DNA of 64,000 nucleotides from Areca catechu (Eukaryota; Streptophyta; Magnoliopsida; Arecales; Arecaceae): NCBI GenBank assembly GCA_021397845.1, contig CM038052.1:36998449-37062448 (forward strand). The letters run 5' to 3'. Below the pieces are notes generated by a model. The model had not been told where the DNA came from, did not search any database, and saw only the letters and a program-made list of their open reading frames with translations. Shown piece by piece: positions 43,881 through 56,423 of this stretch. Each line of letters opens with the position of its first letter. Within the stretch, counting starts at the first letter, position 1. A program made the translations under genes and the position numbers.

Positions 43881-46200
43881 ATGGCTCCCTTGGGTCAAAG
43901 CCATCACCCTTCTAGCAACCCCAATGAGGTAGGGCCCTCTCGAACGAGGACTCCATCCTTTGATGAGGAGGAGGAAGTTCCTCTCTACATTCGCAGAGGC
44001 CCTCATCCAACTGGGATAGTGATAGGAGAACCTAGGGCTCCCCTTCCCGTTCCTTCTTTTCCTGAAGCCCCTTCCAGGCCTTCCTGTCTGACTGGGCCTT
44101 CCAGCATCGCTTTAGTGATGATCAGGGAGGATCTCTCCATAATCAGGATGCTTATAGGATCTTGGATTTCATACGGCTCTCGGTCCCGTGGCGAGGGAAA
44201 TGGATCAACTCCAGTGGCCCGGGTCAGATTGCCCTCTACGAGGAATTTCTCGTAGGGGGTCTCCGCTTACCCTTTCATCCCTTCTTTCTTTCTGTGCTCA
44301 GCAACTACCGCCTCGTCCCTTCTCAACTAGCTTTGAATGCAGTTAGAACCATTAACTGCTTCATCATCTTTTATCATTTTCATGGGATTATCGCCTCTTT
44401 CTCTCTGTTCAGGGCCTTCTTCATCCTAAAATGCCACCCTACCGAGGACAGGTGGTGGTTCATGTCTCCGTGCTCGAAGGGCATCAAATTTGAACTCCCC
44501 TCTTTCATCAAAGGATGGAAGAGCAAGTACTTTTTTAACTTCCATCTATGGAATCGATTAGATCTGGAGTGATCCAGGCTAGACTTCAAATCAAAATGCT
44601 CAGGTTGAAGCGGCTAATCAAGAAGTATATGACTAGCTTATTTCTGACCAGATCCCTTCTCTTGAGGTTCTGTTATCAGAGCAGAACCTATTCGATGCTG
44701 GGGTCAGCCTAATTCGGGAGTTGGGTGAGTTCGGTATAACCCTTCTTTTTCTCCTTCTTTGGGTCTTTTCGGGTCTGAGGCTGACCTTCATCTTTCTCCT
44801 CCTGCAGGCATGAAGTTTTTAGTGGAACAGCTCCTGGAGTCCACACAAAAGAGGAGCGCACCGGCGGGGCCCAGGGAGACCCCACTGAAGAGGGCTCGAG
44901 TTGAGCCTAGCCAGAGGCTTCGGCCCATTACAGCCTCCGGCCTAGGCGGAAGGATGGCCGAACTGGCCCTCGATTTATCGAGGCAGCAGACCCAGGCACC
45001 AGCCCGGGAGTCTAACGTGGGCACACAGACTCGGCCCATTGTTCTCACCGCTGCCCCGCCTTCAGAAGTCATTGAGGTGGATGCAGGGAGAGAAGAGAGG
45101 AGGGAGTGACCATCAGCGACGCCGTCGGGCATGGCGATAAGCTCCACTAGGAATTCAGAGACATCCTCGGCTACTCCTCCCGAGGGCATGGTGGCGGTCC
45201 CAACAAAGTCAAGGACTGGCATCTAAAGGGCATCAATCGATGTGGCGCCAGACTCCTCAGTCACCCAGGACCATTCTATGCCCAAGCGCATGATGGACTT
45301 CGCCATCCAGTCGCACGATCGGCATGAAAGGGGAGGTAGGTCTTTGCCGGAGGCTATCCTCGATACATTTCCCCACCTCTTCATGGTAGGTTCTTTTTCT
45401 TTTATCTTCTCTTCTCTCTTTTTTTTTTGGCATGGCTGACGTCTTCATTGGTGCAGGTCAGGACGGATCTTCTCCTTATCCACAACTACTGCACCCAGTG
45501 GGCCAAGAGGGAGAATCTGAAGGAGCAGGAGATCGCGGTGCTGGCGGCTGAGGCTAAGGAAATGAACGACAGGGCCCAGGCCACATAGGAGACGAATAAA
45601 TCCCTCCAAGCTGAGGTGGCCAGTGCTGAGAGGTGAATCAAGGACCTCAAAGCATCCCTGGCTTGAGAAAAGGATCGTGTCAGATGCCAGGCTGAGGAGT
45701 TCAAGGCCAAGGCAGCCTAGGCAGAGGAACTTAAGGCCAAGATGGCCCGGGCGGAGGAGCGGTCTCAGAACTTCCGAGCCCAGCTGGAGATGGTGCATGC
45801 ATGTGCATCGGTAGCTGAGGAGAAGGCCACGAGGGCGGTGGCCCAAATGGTGACCACCAAGAAGGAGGCTGCAGAGGCAATGCCTAAGTTCAAGGCCTCG
45901 GCAGAGTATGCCGATGAAGTCCGGGAGGCAGCCACAGACTTGTTCATTAAGGGCTACGGGCTCTGCTAGTCCCGGGTGGCCCAGCTTCTTCTAGAGCTAA
46001 AGCTGCACAAGCTCGCTCTTCCAAGGGCTCCAGGCGGGGGCTCAGAGGAGGCCACGATTGAAGCAGAGGAGGCAGAGCCTACGATCAAAGTGGAGGAGGC
46101 AAAGCCTGCGGCTGTCATAGAAGTAGCCCCTCCGGTGGAGGTTCAGGAATATGCCAGCGCACCCCGGCATCGTCCCGGGAAGGAGCCGGTAGAGCAGTAA
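43881..46200 (+). pseudogene. Antisense ORF of Tat-2 (gypsy-type 'putative transposon protein' family), decayed, with introns
   Basis: Runs opposite to the element, as the extra antisense gene of Tat/Grande elements does. ATG 43881 (MAPLGQSHHPSS) follows a ttctag acceptor. The core at 44200-44560 (ALYEEFLVGGLRLPFHPFF...RAFFILK...GWKSKYFF) matches what I recall as Pfam PF04195, in a frame shifted from the start. Likely introns: 44725-44807 (GTGAGT...CTGCAG) and 45386-45456 (GTAGGT...GTGCAG). The part after 44808 carries a KR-rich stretch, and 45460-45960 is an Ala/Glu/Lys coiled coil broken by several stops. It ends GKEPVEQ-stop at 46200. Function unknown; here it is broken by stops at 45107, 45586, 45633 and others. 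Confidence 0.75.
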
Positions 46201-46397
46201 GAGCAAGACCTCCTTTTTTTGTTCTTTTCTGTATCTTTCTTTTATTTCAGGACTGCCCGGCCTTTCGGGGGTCCTCTGATAGTGTAACTCTTCGATATTA
46301 ATTTCAATGAAATTCTCCTTTCTTTCTGCTGATCTCTTTTGCCTGATACTTTCAATTATCTCAGCTTTTTCTTTCTTTTGTAATTGCAACTACCTAT

Positions 46398-47894
46398 TGA
46401 TGGAGATATCAGATCAGACATAGATTTCAAGCTTCAATTTGTCTTCTAAGTCATGTGTTGGTCAATTTTTATTAAGTCCTCTAATGAAGTCCAAATTTTG
46501 TGAGTCTTGTAATAAAGTGAGCCAGTTGGATTCACTAAGTTGGTGGAAGTTCATTGTTTAGTCCATTGAGTCCTGTTTATCTGTTCAGTGAGTCCATTAT
46601 TTATTTAGGCCTATTTTGAGTCATGTCAGTTAGGCCTTTTTGAGTCCATGTAATTTTTATTCAAGAGGAGGATATTTGACCCACACTTAAGTCACCAACC
46701 CAGCATTTAGATTTCTTCATGCTGCCCAAGCCCTCCAGGCGATAGTGCCCCAGCATACTAGGCCTTAGGCGGCTCGAGCCCATAAGACTTCATGAAGAAG
46801 TGCCACCCCAGATCTCTTCCTTGGCGCCCCAGTCCAAGACCCATAGCAGTTGATGCCCCCCAGCCCATCATGAAGTTGGCACCCCATATTTTGACCGAGT
46901 CCAAGATGCCCAAAGCTTTGACCCAGTCCAAGCCCAGCAAGAATTTCATACCAGTCCAAGTCCATGGAAAAAAGTCAAAGCTTCCAAGTCCAAGAAGGAG
47001 TGATGTCCAAGTTCTACAAGAATTTCAGTCTACCAATTCTATTCAAATTATGTACTCCTTATCTACTCAAGTTTATTCTCTTAATCCTATTCATATTGTG
47101 TACTCTTAGTTTGACAGGGAAAGGGTTGGATGAATCTGTAAATACCCACCCCCTTCCCTTCTTGTAATCAATCTCTTTTCATGAATTAAAACTCTGGTGA
47201 ATTTTTCTTATGATAATTTCTGTTCTTTGGAAGTATGTGTGAGACTTGTTCCTTTTTCTTCTTACTAAACCCTAGCCATTATCCATCTAAGCAAGAGCCC
47301 TAAGATGCCCACCATCAGCCCTCTCCAAGATCTAGACGCCCAATGCTTCATGAAAAGCCACCAGCCCCTGCAACCTCTCTTCTGCTCGACCTTCTTCTTT
47401 CTATCCTGCTTTGTATTTTCTCATATTCTACATCACTAACCCTTGACGTTTGCAGGATTCCTCCGGTGCCACGCCCTCTGGATGAATTCTTCTTTGCCCT
47501 CAAATGAAGTTGATAAAAAGTTGATGGATTCACAGGAAAGTGACCGGATCATCCAAGCACCGATCTGAGCGGAGTGATCTCTTCCACATCAACTAGAAAT
47601 CATTGCCTGGTATGCCAAACCTAATTTCCATCTCTTTTTGTCTAATTTCTTGAAGGTAAAAATGCTCATAATAGGCCTTCTTAGACCTAGGATTCTTTAC
47701 TTGTTTTATTTTGTTAATAGTTCTAGCATGTGGGTAGGAATTCTAATTGTTGCATGAAATCCTAACCTGGTCTTAGCTATTTTCGGGCATTAAATCTAAA
47801 CAACCTCAGAAATCATTGCTCCTTTAATCTGATTTTGTTATCCTTCTTATATCATTCATCTGCATGCATCATGTTAGAGTCCCGTCCCTCATCA
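46398..47894 (+). repeat. NA-3 5' LTR (about 1497 bp)
   Basis: Starts TGATGGAGATATCAG and ends CCTCATCA before the primer site. Related to solo LTR-2 (shared gagtcc-rich U3 and a similar end), but diverged. The left boundary with the Tat-2 flank has no partner in the window. Confidence 0.72.
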
Positions 47895-47898
47895 ATTT

Positions 47899-47911
47899 TG
47901 GTATCAGATTA
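47899..47911 (+). promoter_or_regulatory. NA-3 primer binding site, decayed
   Basis: TGGTATCAGATTA matches tRNA-Met at the first ten bases only. Confidence 0.65.
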
Positions 47912-49128
47912 TGTTTTAGGGCTAGTTTCTGCATCCCATAATTCTTATATATAGTCTATTATTTTTATTATTTATGCATATAGATAGGTCAAAAAATCTT
48001 GATTTTTATTTTAATGGATTTTGAATAATTGATATTATTTTTAAATTTTTTTTCATGATTTATTTCAATCTGTAGAATTTTTTGCATGCCTATTTTCGTT
48101 TGCCCTAGAAATTTCTGCATCCTGTCTCTGCATTAGGTGTCTAGATTTTGGTCTATTTCATCACCTTAAGTATTTTATTTTTTATTAAAATTTGTATGGT
48201 GTATCCTATGTTTAGTCCTAATCTTTTTCATAATTTTTAATTATTTTTACAGAATTACAAGAATTATAAAAATCTGCATATTAGGAACCCTAACCTGAAT
48301 CTTGAGATTTCTGCACACAGTCTAAAATGCCCTAGGTTTTGCATCATCATCCGAATTCTGTTTTGTATGAAACATGGTAGAGATCATTTGTACTTCTCAT
48401 TCTCTGTCCTGAAATTTTCTTGAAATTTTTTTGCATCAAAAACTGAACCAGATTCTATATCAAATCAAATCCTAATATCTGTTCTGCATACTTGATCAAA
48501 CCAAACCTAATCACTTCCAAACCCCATCTCACCCAAGCCCAAAATTTGTTTGCTAACTTAACCAACTTAAATCTAATTTGCCACCTCATAAAAAGGTAAA
48601 AGATATTTTTATTTCTCTGATTGTTATTAGTTGTATTAGGGCTCATAGTGTGTTCATCATCTCATTAAATCAACTTTAAGGGCAATTTCCTCTCTCAGAT
48701 CAGGGCAGGATTTCATCACCTATCGTAGGCCCAAAACAACTACCCAGCATTAGAACCCAAGTCTTAATTAAAATTAATTAGCAACCTAATTGCTCTAGAG
48801 AGCTTAGGGACACCAATAGGTCGGGTCCGAATTATGTGGGCCAACTAGTATACCTAATTTCCCAGCTATTACTGAAAACTAGTGTCTAAGGCTAGAGATC
48901 CAGAGGCAAACGCCCTAAGTGGACTGGTGGTTATTTAATTAGGACCCTGTCATAGGCAGGGGAAGCCTCCTACCACCCCACCTCTTACCTGGCCAGTGGA
49001 AGGATTAGCTATTGAGTTAAGTGTAAGTTGAGTAGATCCATTCAATTTTGGCTCTAGGTCTAGCAATGTGTAGTCCATTTTTACTTTGTATGCTTGACTG
49101 CATCACACTAACTTGTTTGATTGATTGC
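47912..49128 (+). other. NA-3 leader
   Basis: AT-richer than other leaders. The part from about 48650 (aaccgac/gtctaag...acctggccag) aligns with the second half of the NA-1 leader. The three-way block near the primer site is not recognisable. No gene. Confidence 0.55.
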
Positions 49129-50387
49129 ATGACCACTAGGTTAGGAACCAAATATCAACAGTCTAAATCCCAACTTAGCTCAGCCATGGACTCCAACTTT
49201 GAGATCTTCATGAAAGCCATGACTGAACAATTTGCTAGATGAACCAACTGAATGCCCAATCCACTGCCCAATTAACCATCCAGATTAACCAGTCCAATAC
49301 CCAATCCCAAAACCAGTTTTCCTAGTTGACTGCCCAGATAAACCAAATAACCCAATCAAACACCCAAGCAACCAATAGGCTTGACCAATTAACCAATAGT
49401 TCTGATCAAGTAGAGAACCAATTAGGAGGTTTAGAAAAAAATCCTAAAACTCATCCCAGACCTAAACCTGAGTCCAACCCTAGGAAAGCCCAATACCCTG
49501 ACCCATACTCAGAGCCTAACCCTAAACCTATAGATCTAAGCCCAAATCCTATGACTCTAGAACTTATGCACCCAGATCCTCTGAACCCATATCCTATGTA
49601 CCCATGTCTTATGAGTCTAGTGGATCTATAACCCATAGATCCGAACCTACATCCTATGACTCCAGTATTAGGCCAGTTTCCCCTAGTTAACTTGAATCCC
49701 ATAGGATTGGTACCCCTATATATGAGCCTTATATTAGTTCGCTTCCCTTCAGTCAACCCAAACCCTTTAGGACTAGTGCCCCTAGCCCAAGACCAGATCC
49801 TAACTAGCCCAACCTAAGCCAACCTCAGCCTAGTTCCACTACGGCCCTTAGAGAAGGTTGAGGCAAGTCTAGTTCCAGTCCCTCAAGAGTGTGTTTTAGA
49901 TGTCATAAACCAGGCCATTTTGTTAGCCAATGTCCATTCAGCACCTTATACCTCGATGATCTAGATAAAGATGAGTCCAAACCCATTATTGAACCCAATG
50001 TAGAAGTATATGAGGCTAACCCAAGTCTAGTAGAGGAGTATGAAGATGATGAGCCTATTAAAGATTTAGAGAAAGAAACTTTTGAGCCCACTGATGAACC
50101 TAAAGAAGACATTAAGGAGTTGAGTCTAGTAGAGATACCTGTCGAAGACCTAGAATTAGTTGACCCAGTAGATACCTAGGTAGAAGCCAATCTAGAATTA
50201 GCTGACCCTGACCATACCCATACTGAAGCTAATCTAGAGTTAGTTGACCCTGACCACACCCAGACTGAACCTGTAGTGGAAGAGCAGTTAGAGGATGAGG
50301 AACCCAACCTTACTATTAGACTCTTACCTGAGGAGCCATTAGAAGAAAGCCCAATTATAGAGCCTAGTCCTAAGATCCAAGAACCAG
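49129..50387 (+). pseudogene. NA-3 gag with zinc knuckle (decayed)
   Basis: ATG 49129 (MTTRLGTKYQQ) is at the place of MSTRNGVPYQ. Many stops and frame changes follow. 49889-50179 is open and encodes one knuckle CFRCHKPGHFVSQC, then the acidic region (VYEANPSLVEEYEDDE) homologous to that of NA-1, NA-2 and Chromo-1/2. A 48-bp repeat (EANLEL.DPDHT) lies at about 50180-50275. It is split by Dwarf-1. Confidence 0.78.
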
Positions 50388-51363
50388 TGATGCATGACAG
50401 ATGCGCGGGGTAGGATCGCTGGCGAGCATAGAACTCACCAGGAGATTAGGGTTTGTCTGGAGGAAGAAAGAAGAGGGCTAAGGGTTCAAAAAGATAACTG
50501 GGGTTCACTTAGATTCATCGAGGAGGACAACCACACAGTTAATGCTGGACAGATGCAAGGGGTAGGATTGCTGGCGAGTGTAGAAGTCACTAGAGGATTA
50601 GGGTTTGTCTGGAGGAAGAAAGAAGAGGGCTAAGGGTTCAGAAAGATAACTGGGATTCACATAGATTTTCTGAGGAGGATAAGCACACAGCAAATGGCTC
50701 ACACAAATGCCCTAGGGATTACACAGATATCCAGAAAAGAAGTGAAAGGGATCACATAGATACCCTGGGCTCATACAGATGCCCAAATCAAGGATCACAT
50801 AGAAACCCTGGGCTCACACAGAATCCCAAATAAGGGATCACACAGAAACTCTGGGATCACATAGATCCTTCACATAGAACAACAAAAATTTTATTCATCC
50901 ATGGTTATTTTGATACATGAAAGGGGGTCCTTTTATAGTTGACCTTAGCCCTTGGATTACATGGAATGTAAAGCAAAGAGAGAAGGTTTCAACATGCTGC
51001 CTTAGGGAGGATTTGCATAAAAGGAGGTGCCACAAGTATTCCATAAGAGGATGGTCAACATAAGGAATTAAAATCTCATGAAAGGGAAAGGAGAGTGGGC
51101 ACCCAAATGCTACATGATTTGCCTGGTCAACATAAGGAATTAAAATCTCATGAAAGGGAAAGGAGAGTGGGCACCCAAATGCTACATGATTTGCCTAATA
51201 CTCCCTTTCATCTTCTCCTGGACGGTCTCTAATTTTCATATGGGATGTTGATCTACTGCCTTTTATGCTTAAATGGATATATCAAAATCCTGGGATGCCT
51301 AATAGGATGGATGACGCCTGCTAGGATTCCACATGGCAGCTGATAGCTTTCAAGTCCCCATCA
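50388..51363 (-). repeat. Dwarf-1 3' LTR (976 bp)
   Basis: Ends TGATGGGGAC (51363) and tcatgcatca (50388). It contains two private tandem duplications, of 152 bp (50396 and 50548) and 72 bp (51053 and 51125), which account for the 223-bp excess over the other LTR. Confidence 0.93.
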
Positions 51364-52583
51364 TTCCCCTGGAGTAGGGCGAACTCGACTCCGTCGAGTC
51401 AGGTTCAGCGGGGGTTTGATGGAACCAAAACTAATCAAATCAAAGCAAAGAGGCTAGGCTCTTTTTTTTTACACAAATTCTAGATTTTTTTCTTCATATT
51501 TTCTTTTTTTATTGGCAGTTCTAAGATCTGTATTGCTTTGAAGGTTGTGCAACACTGAGATTGGTGTGAAATCGGCAATAAGAATCAGGATTGCCTTCAC
51601 AATCGTGCGAGGGCGCTGCTTCTTCTCCACGGATAGGAACCAGAGAACAGGGACTTCAGGCGGCTTCGTCGGCAACGACACTGGGTGGAGGGGATGGTGG
51701 TCGATGATGACGCTGGGGAGAAAGACGACGACATGGACGAGAGGTAGGCACGGTCCCATTCCAGCATCTGGAGGATTCCAGCATCATCGGTGGGAGCAGT
51801 GGCAGGGAGGCTCTGGTGGAAGGGAGCGGCTGTGGTGCTTTGGTCGGGAGGGAGGGGCGGACACGATCTGATGGAGCTCCAGTCCGAAGGGTGGAGGTTG
51901 GCTGGGGGGTGGGTCATCGGTTGCTTGCGGTGAGCAGGAATAGGGCATCGTCGATCGACTAGGGTAGTGACATAGTGGGGAGGAGGGCAGCACGGATGGC
52001 AGAGGAAGAGGGCTTGATTGGAGACGGAGACCAGCGGCATGGGGATCGGGCGTGCCAAAGGGATCGGGTGGTGTGTCGACCGTGATCGGTGGCTTTGGAG
52101 CCACGTGTGGTCAAGGGCATCGTGGACGAGGGTGGAGACATGGGAACGGCCAGAAAGCTGGCGGGCTTCAGCATGCGAACGATTTTCGATGCGAGATGAT
52201 GGCCGATGCAGATGAGAAGAAGGTCAGCATGGACGGTGATATGGCTAGGCTTGGCAATGGGCTCTCCGATCGGAGGGGAGGAAGATGCCATGGTCGGTGG
52301 GAGGACGGCGATAGTAGAAGCAGCGGCAGGCTCCGATGAGATCCGAACTGGAGAGCGGCGGTGACGGCGGAGGGAGCTTCTTGGTGGGCTGTGCATGGTG
52401 GACGGGTGTTCTGGGCTTTCAATCCGACTAGATCCAGGAGGAAGATGATAGGAATAAGTCTAGAATAGAGAAGGAATAAGGTCGGGATAGCGGGAATAAT
52501 AGGAATAAGGAGAATAAGAGGAGGAGAGAGAAAAAGAGGAAATGATATGAAATACCCTAATCCTCAGGGCTCTGATACCAAAT
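51364..52583 (-). other. Dwarf-1 interior
   Basis: Minus-strand Pro/Ser/His-rich ORFs (for example 51597-52058 and 51959-52396) overlap in different frames and have no domain. The primer site TGGTATCAGAGCC is at 52580-52568. The interior may be captured or neutral stuffer DNA. Confidence 0.6.
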
Positions 52584-53336
52584 TGATGTGGGATAGATGC
52601 GCGGGGTAGGATCGTTGGTGAGCGTAGAAGTCACCAGGGGATTAGGGTTTGTCTGGAGGAAGAAAGAAGAGGGCTAAGGGTTCAGAAAGATAACTGGGAT
52701 TCACACAGATTCTCCAAGGAGGACAAACACGTAGTAAAGGGCTCACACAGATGCCCTAGGGATCACACAGATACCCAGAAAAGAAGGGGAAGGGATCACA
52801 CAGATACCCTAGGCTCTCACAGATGCCCAAATCAGGGATCACACAGAAATCCTGGGCTCACACAGATGCCCAAATTAGGGATCACACAGAAACCCTGGGA
52901 TCACACAGATCCTTCACACAGAACAATAGAAATTTTATTCATCCATGGTTATTTTGATACATGAAAGGGGATCCTTTTATAGTTGACCTTAGCCCTTGGA
53001 TTACATGGAATGAAAAGCAAAGAGAGAAGGTGTCAACATGCTGCCTTAGGGAGGATTTGCATAAAAGGAGGCGCCACAAGTATTCCATAAAAGGATTGTC
53101 AACATAAGGAATTAAAATCTCATGAAAGAGGGAAGGAGAGTGGGCACCCAAATGCTACTTGATTTGCTTGATACTTCCTTCCATCTTCTCCTAGGCGGTT
53201 CCTAATTTTCATACGGGATATTGATATACTGCCTTTTGAGCTTGAATGGATATATGAAAATCCTGGGATGCCTAATAGGATGGATGACACTTGCTGGGAC
53301 TCCACGTGGCAGCTGATAGCTATCAGGTCCCCATCA
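52584..53336 (-). repeat. Dwarf-1 5' LTR (753 bp)
   Basis: TGATGGGGAC...CCCACATCA on the minus strand. Contains 43-bp tandem units (ggctcacacagatgccc, about 52810-52900) and an aggaggcgcc motif near 53068. Confidence 0.93.
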
Positions 53337-54172
53337 ACCAGAAGAATTTATTAAGGGCCTGATCTCTTTAAATCAGTACCCTCAGGATGAAGTCCCTTTT
53401 TTGACTCCAATTGATCTCTTCCTTGAAATTAATGATCCATTCTTCCATAGTGTGGACCCTGTAGGTAAACTTTAATCCCATAAGGTCAACCTCATTAGTC
53501 TAGGACTAATCCCTAACACTCCTTGTATCCTATTCTATCCAATCAACCCCAAACCCTTTTCTTACTTTCTACCCTACCAAGCTAATCCTAAACCTACCTC
53601 TTATTTTCTATCCTTTTTTGAAGCTTTTCATGTTTCTCTAACCACTAGATTGCATTTTGTAGAAGTTTGCATACTGCATTCATTCAATATGCATGTCATG
53701 TTTGCATCTTACTTTTGGAGGACCCTATAGCATCTGTTAGGAGTGCATGTCAAGTTCTCTTCTGCATGTCATCCACCTAACCAAGGGTCAAACCCATAGC
53801 TGTAGTTTAGAGTTAGTCGAGTTTGCATATCAATAATTATTGGTATGAGTTATTTGCCCGCATTAGGTGTTTTGTCTGCATGTCAATAGGAGTTGTTGTG
53901 TGTCATTTGCACTGCATGATTAGATATCTGTATGAGGAATTAATCATAAGATTAATGTAAGCAATATTTTTATAAAAAAATATGGTTAATTTCTGAAAAG
54001 AGTTTAAGAGTTTGCTAGAAAAATTTTGTAATAATTAGGCTACATACCTGTAAGCTAGATCCATCAAAGTGATAAAGAGAGTTGGACCTAGTGCCTGAGT
54101 TATCTAATTAGGTATTAAGCTCAACCTTCAATATCTCAGACTTAGTTGAGTATAGGGAGCCAGCAATGATAC
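53337..54172 (+). pseudogene. NA-3 spacer, integrase segment and tail (decayed)
   Basis: Continues NA-3 after Dwarf-1. Shows DPFFHSVD (like the NA-2 repeats), two SYFL motifs near 53560-53620, and the integrase segment FASYFWRTL-stop-HLLG...CHPP at about 53702-53790. The end (about 54120-54172) is the FNISDLVEYREPAMI part of the GPY/F module, broken off by the Chromo-2 insertion at GATAC. Confidence 0.8.
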
Positions 54173-54967
54173 TGGTGTGGCATGCATGATGAGGATGCAA
54201 TCATGTGACTCTAAAGGAGATTAACCAAAATTTAACTAGCAATTCTTACTTGCATATGAGTGATTCAACATATAAGATCAAGGAGATCTAAATAAGAAAC
54301 CCTAAATGCTTATACTTAAACCCAGCTAGGAGGACTATCAAAATATTAAAGAAATAGGACAAGATTAGAATTCGCACACAAGTCAAGCTAGCCCTATTTA
54401 ATGATCCCGATCTTAAAAGACTAGGAGTTCAAGCATTGAAATCTCAAGCACAAGGGATTCGCTCTTAAGGTTCTCAAATGAAATATCATACCACATAAGA
54501 TGGGCCATCTAACTTTCTGGTTTGTAGCAAGTAATCCTTCCTCCTGGATCTGGAACCTAGAGAACCCTGCAACAAAGAAACCAAGATGATTAGAAGCTTA
54601 ATTAGAAATGAGAAGATTGATGGAACTCAAAAGGAGAGTTTGTTGGAAATGATCCTTGGCGCCATGGTGGAAGCTTGTGTTGGTATTGATCTTCTTCTTG
54701 TGAGGATGTCCTTAATTCGCCTTGAAGGAAGAGGATTGCTTGGAAGATGAAGAGTAAAAGAGAAGGATTAGGGAGAAGAAATGATGGAGGAGAGGAAGAG
54801 GTTCACTTAGGCACAAAGATCCACATAGGCACATAGAAACACATAGAGAATTTCTGAAAAAATTGTATTCATTCATCAATTCCTCTTTACAAGGGGCGTC
54901 CAAGGCTTTAAATAAAGCCTCACAAATTTTGAAATTTCAAATCCCCAAACAAGTGGAGTAATATAAG
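54173..54967 (-). repeat. Chromo-2 3' LTR, distal part
   Basis: Minus strand ends CATGCCACACCA at 54173. A TATA-like tatttaaag lies near 54915, followed by a gatgaatgaa stretch as in the other LTRs. Joined with 56429-56889 it makes an LTR of about 1256 bp, split by solo LTR-2. Confidence 0.75.
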
Positions 54968-56423
54968 TGGTGGGGACACCTGAGGCACCAGAATAAGACA
55001 GAGGCTTTTTCAACCCTCTGTAAATTGATCAATAATTTATGAGTCCATCTGTAATAAGGGCTTAGCTCATCTGAGTCCATTTTAGTTGTTATTTGAGTAT
55101 TTTTAGTTGTTATTTCAGTTCTGTACTAGTCAGCTCATGTTGAGCTAGTTCAGTCCAATGCTAGTCAGCTCATGTTGAGCTAATTTTATTTTTTTGAGTC
55201 CTGTCCAAGCATACTGAAGACTCAAGACTATATCATACAAGTGAAGACCAAGTCCAACTAGATTGAAGACATGGAAGTATAGCACAAGTCCAACCCAGCT
55301 TGAAGATTTGAAGACCCCAGGAGGAAAATTCAGAAAACCCAGATTTCTTGTATATGCCCTCCAGATGCCCAGATTTTCTTCCAGATGCCAAAGTATATTC
55401 ATAGATAAGGGCATCCATGATTCCAGAGGTCCATCTGCATCCTAGCCCAAAGAAATCAAGCCCAGGTGCCAAGCCCAAGCCCCTAAGAAGCAAGATACTA
55501 GGGAATATTCCTGCTACCTGGCTACCAGGCCACCCCAGCTTCCAGAGGCCCAAACCCATGCACCCGAGCCCCTTTGGGCCGGCCTTTTGCTGCTCCTAGA
55601 AGCCCAACACGCCCCCCTAGGCATCCTTGGAGTCTTGACCAAGTCAAAAAAATTTTTAGGGATTTTTCTACCTAATATTTCCTTATTTTCTAGCTAGGGT
55701 TTGAGAGGGAAAAGGATTCTTATGTAAAGACTTATGTACCCTTACTTGGAGCCCAAGGTTAAGGGTCTATTTAAGGGACCCTAGCCTCTTGTATGAGGAG
55801 AATTTTTGATGAATGAAAACCTTGAGTTCTTCTATTGAGTGGTGTGATACCCTGCTGTGTGCATAAAGGGGTTTGTGAGAGTTCTTCTTCCCGGTGTTTG
55901 CAATCATCTTCCTGCTGCCAACAAACCCTCCAGATCCTTGGACGCCCACTCCAAAAGAAGCCTTCCCTTGCTATTTTTATTTTGTTTTCTTGTTCCTTTG
56001 TGAGCTTTCTAACCCCTGACAGGTCGTTTGCAGGTCCCTGAGTTCCTACGAATCCAACGACTCCAGCCAAGCCTCAATCGGATCACCGAGTAGAAAGCCG
56101 GGTATCCGCGGGTCTTTGGCTCGGTTTTCCAGGCTGCATCCATCGAGGAACGAGAGACCCCTTCGCTGCGATCTTCACAGACATTGTCAGGTACACCCCT
56201 CTACCTCCAGTAGTTTTATTGTAGGAGAACTTGCCCTAACCGAGGCTTCTCAGCCCCGGCGGTCCTTCTTTGCTACTTTTCTAGGTCCTAATCTGCATGC
56301 TGATCTTCAAAAATTCATACAAAATTCCCTACAAATAATTTTGATCTGAAATTTGGGAATTGATCACCTAACTCAACATGTAAAACATACAAAAAAAAAT
56401 GCATACATATTAGTCCCCCATCA
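54968..56423 (+). repeat. Solo LTR-2 (1456 bp)
   Basis: TGGTGGGGACACC...CCCCCATCA with a perfect target duplication ATAAG (54963-54967 and 56424-56428). It inserted into the Chromo-2 3' LTR. A 22-bp unit (gctagtcagctcatgttgagct) is repeated at about 55128 and 55159. TATA-like ctatttaagg near 55768. Related to the NA-3 LTR. Confidence 0.93.

Larger units (their letters stand above)
41934..46397 (-). mobile_element. Tat-2: 3' end of a Tat/Ogre-like element (minus strand)
   Basis: Minus-strand LTR (43348 to 41934), purine tract next to it, and an antisense gene on the plus strand, the arrangement known for Tat-group elements. It is cut at 46397 by NA-3. Pol and gag should lie far to the right, beyond the nested insertions. 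Confidence 0.72.
50388..53336 (-). mobile_element. Dwarf-1: small non-coding LTR element (2949 bp)
   Basis: Minus-strand element: 5' LTR 53336-52584, primer site 52580-52568, interior of 1220 bp with no pol or gag domain, purine tract aggggaa next to the 3' LTR 51363-50388, and a perfect target duplication ACCAG (50383-50387 and 53337-53341). A TRIM/LARD-like parasite of unknown helper. Confidence 0.95.
46398..54172 (+). mobile_element. NA-3: old non-autonomous chromovirus relative, 5' part
   Basis: 5' LTR 46398-47894, weak primer site, leader, decayed gag with zinc knuckle, and the same integrase segment as NA-1/NA-2 with no pol between. Interrupted by Dwarf-1 at 50388-53336 and cut by Chromo-2 at 54173. 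The 3' end is outside the window. Many stops; old. Confidence 0.8.

Noticed and set aside
51597..52396. Overlapping ORFs of 145-153 codons in Dwarf-1
   Set aside because: Overlapping frames with low-complexity composition and no domain; more likely GC-rich non-coding interior.
46398..56423. NA-3 5' LTR and the LTR at 54968-56423 as a single element's pair
   Set aside because: The second LTR has its own perfect target duplication ATAAG and sits inside the Chromo-2 LTR, so it is a solo LTR; flanks of the supposed pair do not match.
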